DNA from: Sordariomycetes sp. S80-01Y | Lineage: Eukaryota > Ascomycota > Sordariomycetes | NCBI GenBank assembly: GCA_037042185.1 | Contig: JAXQJY010000033.1 | Coordinates: forward strand, 1,240,001-1,304,000 | Direction of reading: 5' to 3' | DNA length: 64,000 nucleotides | Shown: one piece after another, positions 47,027-56,741 of the stretch | Layout of the letters: each line of letters starts with the position of its first letter | How positions within the stretch are numbered: the first letter of the stretch is position 1 | Notes under the pieces: generated by a model | What the model saw: the letters and a program-made list of their open reading frames with translations, nothing else | Databases searched by the model: none | Told to the model about the DNA's origin: nothing | Position numbers and translations under genes: made by a program

Positions 47027-47710
47027 ATGGCCAACGTCACCTCCAACTGGGAACCAAAAGCAATCATCTTTGATTTACTCACGGGACTTCTTGACTCGTG
47101 GTCGCTATGGGACGCTTCAACACCCTCTGGCGCCGCTGCTGAGGGCCGGCCGTGGCGACATCGTTATTTGGATCTTACCTACAGTATACCAGGGGGCGCC
47201 TATGTCCCATACGAGGACTGCGTGAGGCAAGCTGCGCAGGATGTTGGTTTACCCGCGTCTGCACCAGAGACCTTGTTGCGTAACTGGGCAAGCTTGAACG
47301 CGTGGCCGGAAACTGGAAAAGTGCTGCTGAAGCTGAGGCAGAAGGGTTACCAGCTTGGTGTTGTAACAAACTGCTCGAAAGAGAGAGGTCACATTGCGGT
47401 GGGCAGAGCAGAAGAGGCGGCGACCAGGGCCTCAGGGGGGAAGAACTTCGTCTTTGACGCCGCCATCACCGCGGAGGAAAGCAGTTTCTATAAGCCCACA
47501 CCGCAGGCTTACACCGCGCTGCTGGATCGCATGGGGTTGCAGCCAGGCGAGGTGCTGTTCCTTGCGGGTAGTTCTGGTGATGTACAAGGGGCGACTCAGG
47601 TGGGCATGGCCGTTTGTTGGCACAACAAGGCTCAGCTTCAGAAGAAAGGCAAGGCGGACCCGCTCAAGGAGGCTGGTACGCTTGACCAGGCCTTGGCGGA
47701 CTTCCTCTGA
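47027..47710 (+). CDS. HAD-superfamily hydrolase, dehalogenase-like
   Basis: A single exon of 227 aa. The first strand and nucleophile motif are AIIFDLLTGLLDSW (Asp16). The position two residues after the nucleophile is Leu, so the general acid/base Asp of HAD phosphatases is absent. Motif II is VVTNCS, the conserved Lys lies in SFYKPTPQAY and motif III is LFLAGSSGDVQGA. A helical cap occupies about residues 25-95. It resembles uncharacterised fungal HAD-like proteins near haloacid dehalogenases. It differs clearly from the HAD gene at 22553-23362, so the two are not a recent duplication. The function is not known. Confidence 0.85.
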   Translation: MANVTSNWEPKAIIFDLLTGLLDSWSLWDASTPSGAAAEGRPWRHRYLDLTYSIPGGAYVPYEDCVRQAAQDVGLPASAPETLLRNWASLNAWPETGKVLLKLRQKGYQLGVVTNCSKERGHIAVGRAEEAATRASGGKNFVFDAAITAEESSFYKPTPQAYTALLDRMGLQPGEVLFLAGSSGDVQGATQVGMAVCWHNKAQLQKKGKADPLKEAGTLDQALADFL

Positions 47711-48352
47711 TTTGTTTCAGAACAGTCACGCCAAAGTATCCGAGGTTGGGATGATGCCGGCGACCAGACCAGAGCTCGACCGCCCCGGTTGGAGGCCCTT
47801 TCTCCCCGGAGACTGTTGGAAAGGGCATAACAATTCCGCATACACATTCAATGCCAACTCATTCATTCCCTCAGGCAGACCTAAGCCTTCATCACGGTAT
47901 CCAAAGTCTTCTAACATTGCTTTCAAAATGCTTGAACACTGCGCGTTTGCGTGAGCTAAGGTCTAGGGAGCAATGCTTTACTTCGCGCTCCATCGCCCTT
48001 CCTAGCAACAGTGGAACACCGACCATTCGATTTCTTACAAAATCGTCCGAGAAAGCTCCTTTCCTGGGCCTCTCGCTGGAATGCACACGCCGTCGCGTTC
48101 GTGCCGCGTTGTCGGGACGGGCTTGCGAGGTGAGACATCGAGTCCCCTGCCTCAACAGCCGGTATGCAATATTCACACAAGGTTGGGGGAGTCATATATA
48201 AGATGGGCATCGATATAAGTCCCCTTCATTGACATTTTCCAATACAGCAATCTAACTTCCCTTCATTATACCAGTCTGTCATTTCAGAACGCCCTCACTT
48301 CAACCCCTTCCATTCACTCACACTTCCCTTCGCTTGGAAACATCCCGCCATC
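47711..48352. other. Intergenic region with promoter of the acidic orphan
   Basis: 642 bp. A TATA-type box (TATATAAG, 48195-48202) lies about 150 bp before the next start codon, followed by a CT-rich leader. Nothing else is recognised. Confidence 0.6.
48195..48202 (+). promoter_or_regulatory. TATA box of the gene at 48353
   Basis: TATATAAG, with a second TATAAG 11 bp downstream (48213-48218). The sequence then becomes CT-rich up to the start codon. This is one of the clearest core promoters in the window. Confidence 0.6.
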
Positions 48353-49355
48353 ATGAGCCTTCTCGAAGTTCTCGGTCTCAACCTCGGTAACCTCAACCTC
48401 TCCCTCACACTGGACTCCCGCTCCGCTGGCCTGGACAATTCGGTGCTCAGCCGCAGGGATCCGACTGTCGTCTTGCCCCGCACCGAGGCTGCGGTCAACC
48501 TTCATGAGTCGCTGATCGCGGCGAGAGACTTAGCAGCGTCGGTTGATGTGCCCACGGCGGAACTCGAGGACATCCTGGAGAAGCTGAGGAGCCTCGAGGG
48601 TCAGGTAGAGGGCTTGCTTGGGGACGAGGACGATGTTGTCGAGGTGAACACGATTGCGGGTGATGGCGACGGCGATCCTGATGACGTGAACACCGTCTCT
48701 GGAAACGGTGATGGACTTGGAGGTGGCGATGGGGGCGACGAGTCCGAGAGTATTACACAGAACTCTGCTACCGATAGTGACGACGAGGATGAGACTGGTA
48801 TGAAATCCGTGGGCATGAGACGTGCTGGTATTGAGACTAACATACATCGCAGATGGTTCTGGAAGCTCCGCTGGCGGTGCTGTCTTCAAGCAAAAGGTTA
48901 AGGTTGAAGAAGAAGTTGTCACTTCCACCATGGGAGACTCAACCTCAACCATCACCAAGACTCGCACTACGACTACAACCATCACCAAGACGACTGACGG
49001 CCCGGAGGAGTCCATGACCGAAGCACCTGTTGAGCCTTCGCCAGAGCCTTCACCGGAGCCTATGGAAACCTCGAGCGAACCCAGCACTCCAGCCTCACCT
49101 CCGGCCAACGTCCGCCTCGGCGCAGCGTTCAAGGAAGCCAGCCCGCCATTCCGCACATCCAACGCCACCGCTGTGGCAGTGAACGCAGCCATGCCGAACA
49201 CGATTCCTGGCGACGTCGTCTCTGCGCCGTCGACCATGTCTGCGCCTCCAACTTCGCTGCCCGTGCCTGCCGTCAAGCAGTTCTACAACGCGGTCTATAC
49301 CAACACTTCAGTCCGGACAGGCTTCCAGACGGTCACTCTGCCCGCTGCGCAGTAA
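48353..49355 (+). CDS. Acidic, Ser/Thr/Pro-rich orphan protein
   Basis: Two exons: 48353-48797 and 48853-49355, with a 55-bp intron; 315 aa. I do not recognise a family. The first 25 residues (MSLLEVLGLNLGNLNLSLTL) are Leu-rich but lack the basic n-region of a signal peptide. A helix-forming segment follows at about 45-90 (HESLIAARDLAAS, ELEDILEKLRSLEGQVEGLL), possibly a short coiled coil. A Gly/Asp-rich acidic stretch comes next, then Thr-rich ITKTRTTTTTITKTT and Glu/Pro repeats (PEPSPEPMETSSEPS). The C-terminal 45 residues (PVPAVKQFYNAVYTNTSV, then RTGFQTVTLPAAQ) look structured. The promoter is strong. It could be a wall- or surface-associated protein. Confidence 0.75.
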
Positions 49356-49651
49356 CTTGAACCCAAACGCCCTGTGCCGGTCACAGGTAAGATAGAGAAA
49401 TACGAAAAGAACATACGATATGCATGGCGGCCAAGCGAAGGATGGTGCTTTTCAGTCGCTCTTTCATTTGTTGGTTAGCTAGCTTCACTCACGCTCACTA
49501 TACGAATTCACGATAACACTCGCTTGATTTGTCCCTCCCTCCCTACTTCTCTGATCAAGCCCTAAGGAAACGTGACTTATGGATGAAAGCTTCCGCACAG
49601 GCCGACCATCGGATCATCGAAAGGAGGGACGCTGGGAGAGGGGCCGGGAAA

Positions 49652-49703
49652 TGTGGCCTCTCCGGCGCCGATTTCGTCGCGTGGCCGGAACGATTCCGGC
49701 CAC
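49652..49703. promoter_or_regulatory. Palindromic module, distal copy
   Basis: Box TGTGGCCTCTC (49652-49662), 18 bp, then the inverted repeat GTGGCCGGAA-CGA-TTCCGGCCAC (49681-49703), with perfect 10-bp arms. It lies 50 bp upstream of a TATA box, a usual place for an activator site. The arms contain CGG..CCG half-sites 7 bp apart, the arrangement used by many fungal Zn2Cys6 dimers. Confidence 0.7.
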
Positions 49704-49753
49704 TGACTCCACCTGAGGCCGGGCAGCGTCGGACGCGAGTGGGGCTGATCCAA

Positions 49754-49759
49754 TATAAG
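49754..49759 (+). promoter_or_regulatory. TATA box (TATAAG), probable distal IDO start region
   Basis: CCAATATAAGCC followed by a CT-rich stretch (49766-49795), a typical core-promoter layout. If used by IDO, the leader would be about 480 nt and would include the second palindrome. Confidence 0.5.
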
Positions 49760-50116
49760 CCCCGGCCTCCCCCTCCCTCCCTCGACTTCTCTTCATTGTT
49801 GAGCGCGGCACCACCGTAGCTGAGCGACTCAGACTTCGCTTACCAGTCGTCTAAGAGCAACTGAGTTTATGTCAAACTGTTTTGAGTCAAATGTCATTCA
49901 ATCCTACCAAAAAACAACGACCGAAAATCACCAACTCGTCCTCCGGAGCACTCCATAGTAGCACCAGACACTCTTGCGTTAGGCAGGCATCATCAGGGTG
50001 GAAGGCTTGACCGGAATTTCTCTTACTTTTTCATTACTTGATGACTGCCGCGTGACCTTCCGTGAAAAGTAGGAATGCACGAGCCCGTACACCTTCGTAA
50101 TCTCGTCCCCGCCTCA

Positions 50117-50169
50117 GTGGCCGGAATCGATTCCGGCCACGGGGTACTTAGGCGGCGCGAGAGGCCACA
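50117..50169. promoter_or_regulatory. Palindromic module, proximal copy (inverted)
   Basis: GTGGCCGGAATC directly followed by GATTCCGGCCAC (50117-50140), a perfect 24-bp palindrome. Then come 18 bp and the box GAGAGGCCACA (50159-50169), the reverse complement of the distal box apart from drift beyond its ends. Both copies have the palindrome, the 18-bp spacing and the box, but in opposite orientation. It sits about 135 bp upstream of the IDO start codon. Confidence 0.7.
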
Positions 50170-50274
50170 ACCCGAGAGTTGAAACTTGGAAATTCACTCA
50201 TCTGAACAGACTTTATCAGAGTTATCTGAACCTCAGTTTTTCCCATCTACTTCGTTGAGAAATCACACCTCAAG

Positions 50275-51791
50275 ATGGGTTCCCTTGGTGCAACCACCCA
50301 ACCCTTCAACGTCCTAGACGATGCTAGGCCGGGGGACACCTCCATCCCAGCCTTCATGGTCTCTACCACCCGCGGCTTCTTGCCCCGTGCAGACCCCGTT
50401 GTCACGCTGCCACGGGAGTTTGAAGCCCTCGAGTCCATCCTCCAACGCATGCCTATCAAGACTGCCTCAGGGGAGCCCGGGCTCTTGGCCGACAACAAGC
50501 TTGGCGATGAGGTCGACAACAACTTCCCCAACTTGTCCGACGCTATGGACAAGTACAAGGATGACTTGCCCATGATGAACGCTTTGTACAGGGATTATTC
50601 CTTCTTGGCGAGTGCATATCTGCTTGAGCCTTGCCACCAGAGGTTTGTCAAAGGGGAGCCCTATGGGCTGGGGAGACAAGTCCTTCCAGCGAACATATCG
50701 CATCCTATTGCGAAGTGCGCCGAGATGTAAGCTCATACTCCCACCGCTGCAACAATGATTCTGACATGTACAGCTGTGGCTTCAAGCCTTTCATGGAGTA
50801 CGCGGGGTCTTATGCATTGTTTAATTATCGTCTTGAGGATCCAAAGAAGGGTATGGAATATTCCAACCTTCGTCTTATCCGCGCGTTTGAGAACGGCCTG
50901 GATCCAACCTCCTCGGAGGCAGGCTTCGTCCTCGTGCACATCGACATGGTGAAGAACTCCGGACCTCTCGTTGCCGGCGTCATGCAATCCCTCAACGCAG
51001 CGGCCGAATCAACAAATTCCCTCGGCACCGTTGCTCAAAGGGCTAGCTTCAATGAGGGCATGACAAGCGTCCTTGAGGCCATGAGGAAGATCAACGCCGT
51101 CATGGAGACGATGTGGAACAAGTCCTCGCCTATGGCTTACACCAGCTTCAGGACTTTCATCTTTGGCATTACGAGCCAGAGCATGTTCCCTGACGGTGTG
51201 GTATATGAGGGCCTCAACGATGGGAAGCCCATGTCGTTCCGCGGCGAGAGCGGTGCGAACGATTCCATGGTGCCACTGATGGATAACCTCCTCCAAGTGC
51301 CCATGCCGAAGACGCCTCTGACGGAAATCTTGAGTGACTTCCGTGAGTATAGGCCTAGCAACCACAAAGCCTTCCTCTCATACGTCAAGGAGCGTTCGCT
51401 GGAAGTTGGGCTCAAGGACTTTGCCCTGGGGCTCCACGGTCGTGCCTCCAGCGACGAGGAAGCTGAGCTTCTTCGCGAATCTAGGAGCCTATGGATCCAG
51501 GTCCTGAACCAAGTTCGCGACTTCCGCTGGCGTCACTGGTGCTTTGCGAGGGAGTACATTCTCAAGAGGACGAGCCATCCTACCGCCACGGGTGGCAGTC
51601 CCATCGTGACTTGGCTGCCGAATCAGCTGGAGGCTGTGCTGGAGGACATGAAGACCACGTATGAGAAGTGCGGCGGCGAGGGCCTGGGCCGGGTTGCTGA
51701 AGATGTCATGGATGCGGCGATGAGGCAGAGGGATACATTGAGAAAGGAGGTGGACAAGTACTGCGCTGAACGGGGCGTGAGCCGCAGCTGA
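50275..51791 (+). CDS. Indoleamine 2,3-dioxygenase family protein
   Basis: Haem enzyme that opens the tryptophan ring to N-formylkynurenine, the first step toward NAD+ (yeast BNA2). Two exons: 50275-50726 and 50774-51791, with a 47-bp intron; 489 aa, typical for fungal IDOs. Family features: the N-terminal RGFLPRADPV, the FLASAYLLEPCHQRF helix, SFRTFIFGITSQSMFPDGV, and FRGESGANDSMVPLMDNLLQ, which gives the substrate-pocket Gly/Ser-rich loop. The likely proximal haem ligand is His405 in RDFRWRHWCFAREYI. Fungi usually have several IDO paralogs (alpha, beta, gamma); which one this is cannot be told by eye, and some paralogs act weakly on Trp. The upstream palindromes may regulate it. Confidence 0.92.
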
Positions 51792-52758
51792 GGGGGAGGC
51801 AATGGGCCGTTGGTAACCCTCAATGGACTTGGCCAGGTGGTGTTCTTCTTTCAAAAGCAGCAATAAATTGATATCTTCTAAATGACGGGCGATCGTCCCC
51901 TCGATAGCACTGGGTACATGGTGTGAGGACGTTGGTCGCAGGCTGTGAGCTCGGGCCCCTTTCCAAAAAGGGGACTGTTCTGTTCTAGATGGTGGCGGTG
52001 GTGGCTCATCATGCAAGGGATGTAAGCTTGATGTGGAGAGGTTCGGGCACCGGACTCCTCCGTAGGAATATATGAATGGCCGAATGGGGATTTTGTTACA
52101 ATATTCCACCACATAAGCTGGATCCATCGGCTGATGCCACTCACTGCTGCGTGGCGCGTGTTCGTTGCCGTCTTCGGTAGCGGAACGCTGTTCATGGAGA
52201 CAGACACAATGGCAACCCTTTCGCAAAGCCTCGACTTCTAGAAGTCATCTGAAGATTCCCATGCCACCCGCATTGGGGGAAAAAGGACCGAACCGCCGGC
52301 TGACCGTCCCAGGGATCGACATTTCCCACCACCAAAAGCGCAGCCATGCAGCACAAATGCAGGCGCAGAAAGGCCCTGGCCAACCCACCCCCCTCATTTC
52401 TCCTCCCCCCCCAGGCAGGCGACTTGGGCTCTCAATAGGCACGACAATACGTTGCCATCGGTGCACCGACGGTTGGACCACCCCATTCAGTCGACATGGG
52501 CAGAGGCGGACAATATGCACGAGCCTGCTTATCTCACGCGTGCGTGCAGAGCCCAGCCGAGGGTTCATGCGCATTTCTTCTCGGGATGTCCTACCCCGTC
52601 TGACCTCCATTGTCCCCATCCGCATCCGCATCAGCCTTGTTTCCCTCTCTGATCATGATAGCCTCCCTGCCGAGCGCTGCCCTGCTGTGAGCGCATTGTC
52701 GCTGCGTGTCCGAGACTGTGTTTGCGACTGAGAGCATGCCAATGCGACGACAGACGCC
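51792..52758. other. Intergenic region between IDO and the Cys-rich membrane protein
   Basis: 967 bp. No gene, RNA or clear repeat. Long minus-strand frames here overlap the IDO coding sequence and are its shadow. Confidence 0.55.
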
Positions 52759-54006
52759 ATGAAATTCCTTCGCTTCGCAGTATGCGTGAGCGCCGCGCTG
52801 GCATTCGAACGCTTCGCCGCCGTTTCGAACAACGATCTGATCCCCCGCTACTTCTTGGACAGATCCTTCCCTCTGGCCAAGCGCGCCGGAAACTGCGACG
52901 AGGACCATCATCCCTGCGAAGATACAGGCTTCGGAGATGAATGCTGTCCCAACGACCACTACTGCTACGTCTCCAACGAGGGCGAGTCCAAGTGCTGCCA
53001 AATAGGGTCCAACTGCCCCCTCGACACAGAGTGCAAGTCGGATTCGTGGTACTGTACTACAACGAGGACCACGACCGGCACCGCGACCGAGGAGGTGGGA
53101 TGCTGTCCGAGGCTGTGCCCGGCTACGTCGCAATATCTTTGCCCCTCTGGCGAGGGCGGGAAGTGCTGTGGCTACGACGCAGATTGTCGCGGTGGCAGTT
53201 GCGTTGTCACGGCGAAGCCTTCGAGGACTGGAGAGTTGACGCCCATTGCTGAAGGGTGTACGACGAGCCAGTACAAGTGCGACGATGGTAATGGATGTTG
53301 CGACAACGATCAGAGCTGTACCGAGGTTGAAGGTGAGGGTTACTGTGCTGCGGGACGGCCGACCGAGACCAACTTGGAGTTCATCGACCAAGATGGAGGA
53401 TCTGGGGGGGAGCTGTCCGCCGGCGCAAAAGCCGGGATAGCGGTCGGCGCCGTGGTCGGTGCAGCAGCAATCATCGGAGCCATCACTTGGATCTTCATCC
53501 GCAAGAGACGGGGGAAGAGGAGAACAGCATCAGCACCCAGCGGAGGCAGCAACTCACAGCAACGACAAGAGGATGCGGCTGGCATGACTGAGGCATCACA
53601 CTCGTCACGCCCGCAGCAAGCAGGCAGGGGCCTCACGCAAGAGTACTTTGGACCAAACCCCGGGGTCGGGCCATACACGGATACGGCTGGGCATCACTCT
53701 GATAACACGTCCCCGGGGCCTCATCGTGCTATGCCCTCCGGCCGTCCTCAGAACCCAGGCGATATCATTGCCCCGGTCGAGATGGATTCGGAGACGAGAA
53801 CAGAGGAGGCGCAGTCGATCGTGAGCCCGACGGGCTACTGGGGCCATCCATCTCCGCCGCAGGAGGAAACGACAGGTGGGAGGTTCGAGCTGTACGGATC
53901 GACCGAGGTTGAACCACCACCACGATCACCCTCGATTATGCAGACACCGGTCGCGTTCAAGGGGCGAAGCGAAGGACGGGGAAGTGAAAAGGAGGATGAG
54001 AGGTAG
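52759..54006 (+). CDS. Secreted-type Cys-rich single-pass membrane protein
   Basis: A single exon of 415 aa. A signal peptide (MKFLRFAVCVSAALAF) is followed by a dibasic Kex2-type site after LAKR (residue 42). The ectodomain, about 43-215, holds over twenty cysteines in repeated CC..C..C patterns (DECCPNDHYCY, SKCCQIGSNC, VGCCPRLC, GKCCGYDADC, NGCCDNDQSC). One helix at about 225-247 (GIAVGAVVGAAAIIGAITWI) leads to a basic stop (RKRRGKRR) and a disordered cytoplasmic tail of about 165 aa. The general plan resembles fungal wall sensors or adhesins, but I recognise no named domain. The start is the ATG right before the signal peptide. Confidence 0.83.
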   Translation: MKFLRFAVCVSAALAFERFAAVSNNDLIPRYFLDRSFPLAKRAGNCDEDHHPCEDTGFGDECCPNDHYCYVSNEGESKCCQIGSNCPLDTECKSDSWYCTTTRTTTGTATEEVGCCPRLCPATSQYLCPSGEGGKCCGYDADCRGGSCVVTAKPSRTGELTPIAEGCTTSQYKCDDGNGCCDNDQSCTEVEGEGYCAAGRPTETNLEFIDQDGGSGGELSAGAKAGIAVGAVVGAAAIIGAITWIFIRKRRGKRRTASAPSGGSNSQQRQEDAAGMTEASHSSRPQQAGRGLTQEYFGPNPGVGPYTDTAGHHSDNTSPGPHRAMPSGRPQNPGDIIAPVEMDSETRTEEAQSIVSPTGYWGHPSPPQEETTGGRFELYGSTEVEPPPRSPSIMQTPVAFKGRSEGRGSEKEDER

Positions 54007-54218
54007 CCGACGGAGCGCGCTTATCTATTTGCAGCTGCGTAGTAAAGGAAAAACGCCTGTTCATCCCGTCCTGATGAAGACCCCCTAAGTAGGGTTCGAA
54101 GTAGACATTTGCTCCAAGCTTGTGGACATCCAACAACTCCGAAAAGATACCAAAGAACACCAATGACTCGATGAAATAAACAATCATGGAAAAGAAAAAG
54201 GGGGCCGAGCTTCCCGCC

Positions 54219-55208
54219 TCAGCAGACGGCGCCCCCAAAAGGCGCACAGTTCCTCAGGTCCCTAACCAGATCCTCCACACTGCTCAAATGCCTGCTCAAC
54301 AGTTCCTGCTTCTCGGCCGTGCTCAGCTCGACGCTCGCCTCGCCCTCCCGACGCCTTCTCTGCGTCCCCGTTTCTCCGCCTTGGTTGCCGAACGCGCCGG
54401 CCAGCTTGCTGGGACTGCGCTGGAGCATGGCGGGCATCGAGTCGCGCTGCCCGGCGCGCGGGATGGAGGGGGCCTCGGGCATCAGGTAGAAGTAGAGGAA
54501 CTCGACGAGCTTGAGCTTGACCTCTCGGGCTGTGGAGCGCGACTTGAAGAGGGACGTCACAGTGAGCAGGCCGTCGAGAGATTCGAAGGCGCGGGTGTTG
54601 CGAGGGGTGTCGATGAGGGCGACTACCAGGGTGAGGAGGGTGGATGACTGGATGGCCGGGCAGTTGTAGGGCTCAAGGAGGTCGAGAAGAAGCTATCGAG
54701 GCTGAGTTAGCGCCACACGCGGAGGCTCATTGAGATGGATACATACGTTCATGTTCTGTTCGCGAGCGAACAGCGTCTTGCTCGGCGGGTGAAGCAGCAA
54801 AACACCCTGAATCAAGTCCAGCGCGCTCAAGATCAGAAGATCATTCTGTCCATCACCACCACTCGCCAGCAGGCGATCGAGAGTCTGGATCAGTCTCGCC
54901 GCGACATTCCACTCGAAGCCCTCCTGCAGCTTGAAGAACTCGCGAAAAGCAGGGTCGTGTGACAGCTGCGCAAGGTCCTTTTTATTCGGTGATTCCTCCG
55001 TTCCCCCCTGGTCGTCGACCTTGGTGCTCGCAGTCGATGTTGTAGATGTCGCAGACGACTTGGTAGGCGAGGACGCGGCGGACTGGGACGAGGGCTCGGA
55101 AAGGCAGATCTGCGCAAGAAGACCTTCGACCTGGCGCAAGCCCTTGCGGACCTTGGGGCCGTCGTAGGACGACAGGTTGTCGAATGCGAGGGAGAGTAGG
55201 TTTTCCAT
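54219..55208 (-). CDS. Septation initiation network protein Cdc14 (Sid1 partner)
   Basis: Member of the fungal SIN 'cell division control protein 14' family (fission yeast Cdc14, the binding partner of kinase Sid1), not the Cdc14 phosphatase. It acts at spindle pole bodies to trigger septum formation. Two exons: 55208-54747 and 54692-54219, with a 54-bp intron; 311 aa. The N-terminus MENLLSLAFDNLSSYDGPKV is characteristic, followed by LRQVEGLLAQICL, a Ser/Thr-rich insert, then helical repeats: FFKLQEGFEWNVAARLIQTL, LDLIQGVLLLHPPSK, LLDLLEPYNCPAIQSSTLLT, KLKLVEFLYFYLMPE. The second half carries a disordered insert and ends with SRHLSSVEDLVRDLRN. No phosphatase HCX5R motif is present. Confidence 0.9.
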
Positions 55209-55974
55209 CGTGAATGGAATATTATGTTGCTTTTAAATTGATTTATTTTCTTCTTGCGACGGCCGGGATCGCGCGGTGGGTGGGATGGTTGATATGGGGG
55301 CAGAGTAAACAAGACGAGAACGCAAGAACGCCGGGGTTGGTGAAAAGGGGGGGAGGAGCGCAGCGGAGGCGCGATGAAGAATGTTAATACAAGAGACTGA
55401 AGAAGAACATTTGGGTATCGTTGACTCTGGAGGTGATGCCTGAAAAGGAGAGCAGAGGCCGGCCAGGACTGGGGAATTTTGATGATGGACCATGGGAAAG
55501 TTAGAGTTCATGCTGTCGTCGGGGCAACGGACCGGGAGCTAGCACCACCACCAGGAGCTCCGATGCGAGATCCCGGTTTCAGGAACAAATTCGCCCCAGG
55601 CTCTCGGGAAACCGCAGCGGTGGGATGAGACTTTTGTAATTACGGGTCAGTCAGGCTCGCGCTTGAAGAAAAACCTAAGTATGATCAGTGCTTTGGTTGT
55701 GCATCTCAGAACAGTACGTGGTTGTAAGCCGGCCCTCTGGGACAGAATCTGAGCTTAACTACCTAACAGGCTGCACCATCCATCAGTGTCGGTGGGTGGG
55801 TCTATTAGCTGCCTGGGGAAGTCCAGTATCACCACCACCGTTCGTGTTCGACATCATGTCAGCCTATCCTCATGTATTCCAGGCATCAGCGGGTCAGGTC
55901 AAGCAAATTCCGCCTTGGCCTCGGGAGACTCTATTCCTCGCAGGTTGGTCAATGCCTCCGCCGCCATCGCCGTT

Positions 55975-55998
55975 CGAAGCGTCGTCCGAAGCGTCGTC
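55975..55998. repeat. Tandem duplication of CGAAGCGTCGTC
   Basis: Two perfect 12-bp copies in tandem. Confidence 0.9.
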
Positions 55999-56253
55999 AG
56001 GAAGTCTATGACGAAGACCAAGGGGAGTCCGGACAACCTACGAAAGCCGAGTGCGAGGCCGACTTGTTGGGCCGCGGGTCCCAGATGTAGCAAAATGCGC
56101 AAAATGCCATCGAGCAGCAAATGACGATCCTCTCCAAGCCGGCCGTGCCCCGCCTTGCCCGCCCCAGCGGAGGTCGCGGAGGGTCGCGGTGACGGCCGGC
56201 CCTCACGTCTTTTGACAGCTCCGACAGCACGCGCCAAGGCGGTACGAAAGCAC

Positions 56254-56271
56254 CGTACCGTACTCCGTACC
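56254..56271. repeat. Dispersed motif, shortened copy
   Basis: GTACCGTACTCCGTACCA; its reverse complement shares ACGGAGTACGG with the copies at 26410 and 61950. Confidence 0.7.
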
Positions 56272-56533
56272 ATCATCCATGACGCTTGCATTCTGCAAAG
56301 GTCGGTTCTCCTGCGAAGCCGAACTCAGGCACGCCGACAGGCACAGGCAGACAGGACAGGCACAGGTACCTCTGTTCGGACCGGCGACCAGCTGCTGCTG
56401 ACCAGTAGGTCTATCCTGGCTGCCGTATGGACCGAATCGCGTGTGGCGGCGTTATCAGGTGCAGCAGCTGCGGCGCCTGAGGTGCCTAAACTAAGGTTGC
56501 AGTCACCGCTCCCACGCGGCATGTGAAGTCATA

Positions 56534-56552
56534 GGCACTGGCACTGGCACTA
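56534..56552. repeat. GGCACT hexamer repeat
   Basis: Three GGCACT units in tandem, the same hexamer seen near 18760 and 19250. Confidence 0.8.
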
Positions 56553-56741
56553 GCTCATGTGGGGTAACACCTAAACTCCAACTCAAGTTGTATTCGTAGC
56601 TTCGCCCTCCCGCTCGCACTTTACTTAAGCTGCTGCGTCAACCCGTCTTCACCTTCTCTTCACCTCTTGCTCGTACCCAAATCGTACCTGGGCCGTCGCA
56701 CACCTGCTACCACCGGCTGCCAGCTTTCCCACTTGCAGAGC

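Larger units (their letters stand above)
49356..50274. other. IDO upstream region with paired inverted palindromic modules
   Basis: 919 bp between the orphan's stop and the IDO start. It holds two copies of a compound palindromic module in inverted orientation (49652-49703 and 50117-50169) and a TATA box at 49754-49759. An open frame at 49529-49819 has no coding character. Confidence 0.65.
55209..56741. other. Divergent promoter region, SIN cdc14 and GGPP synthase
   Basis: 1.5 kb. It contains a 12-bp tandem duplication (55975-55998), a copy of the dispersed ACGGAGTAC motif (56254-56271), a GCACTG hexamer run (56534-56552) and a CT-rich leader before the GGPP synthase start. No gene recognised. 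Confidence 0.55.

Noticed and set aside
49529-49819. 96-codon frame upstream of IDO
   Set aside because: It runs through the palindromic module and TATA box; composition is non-coding.
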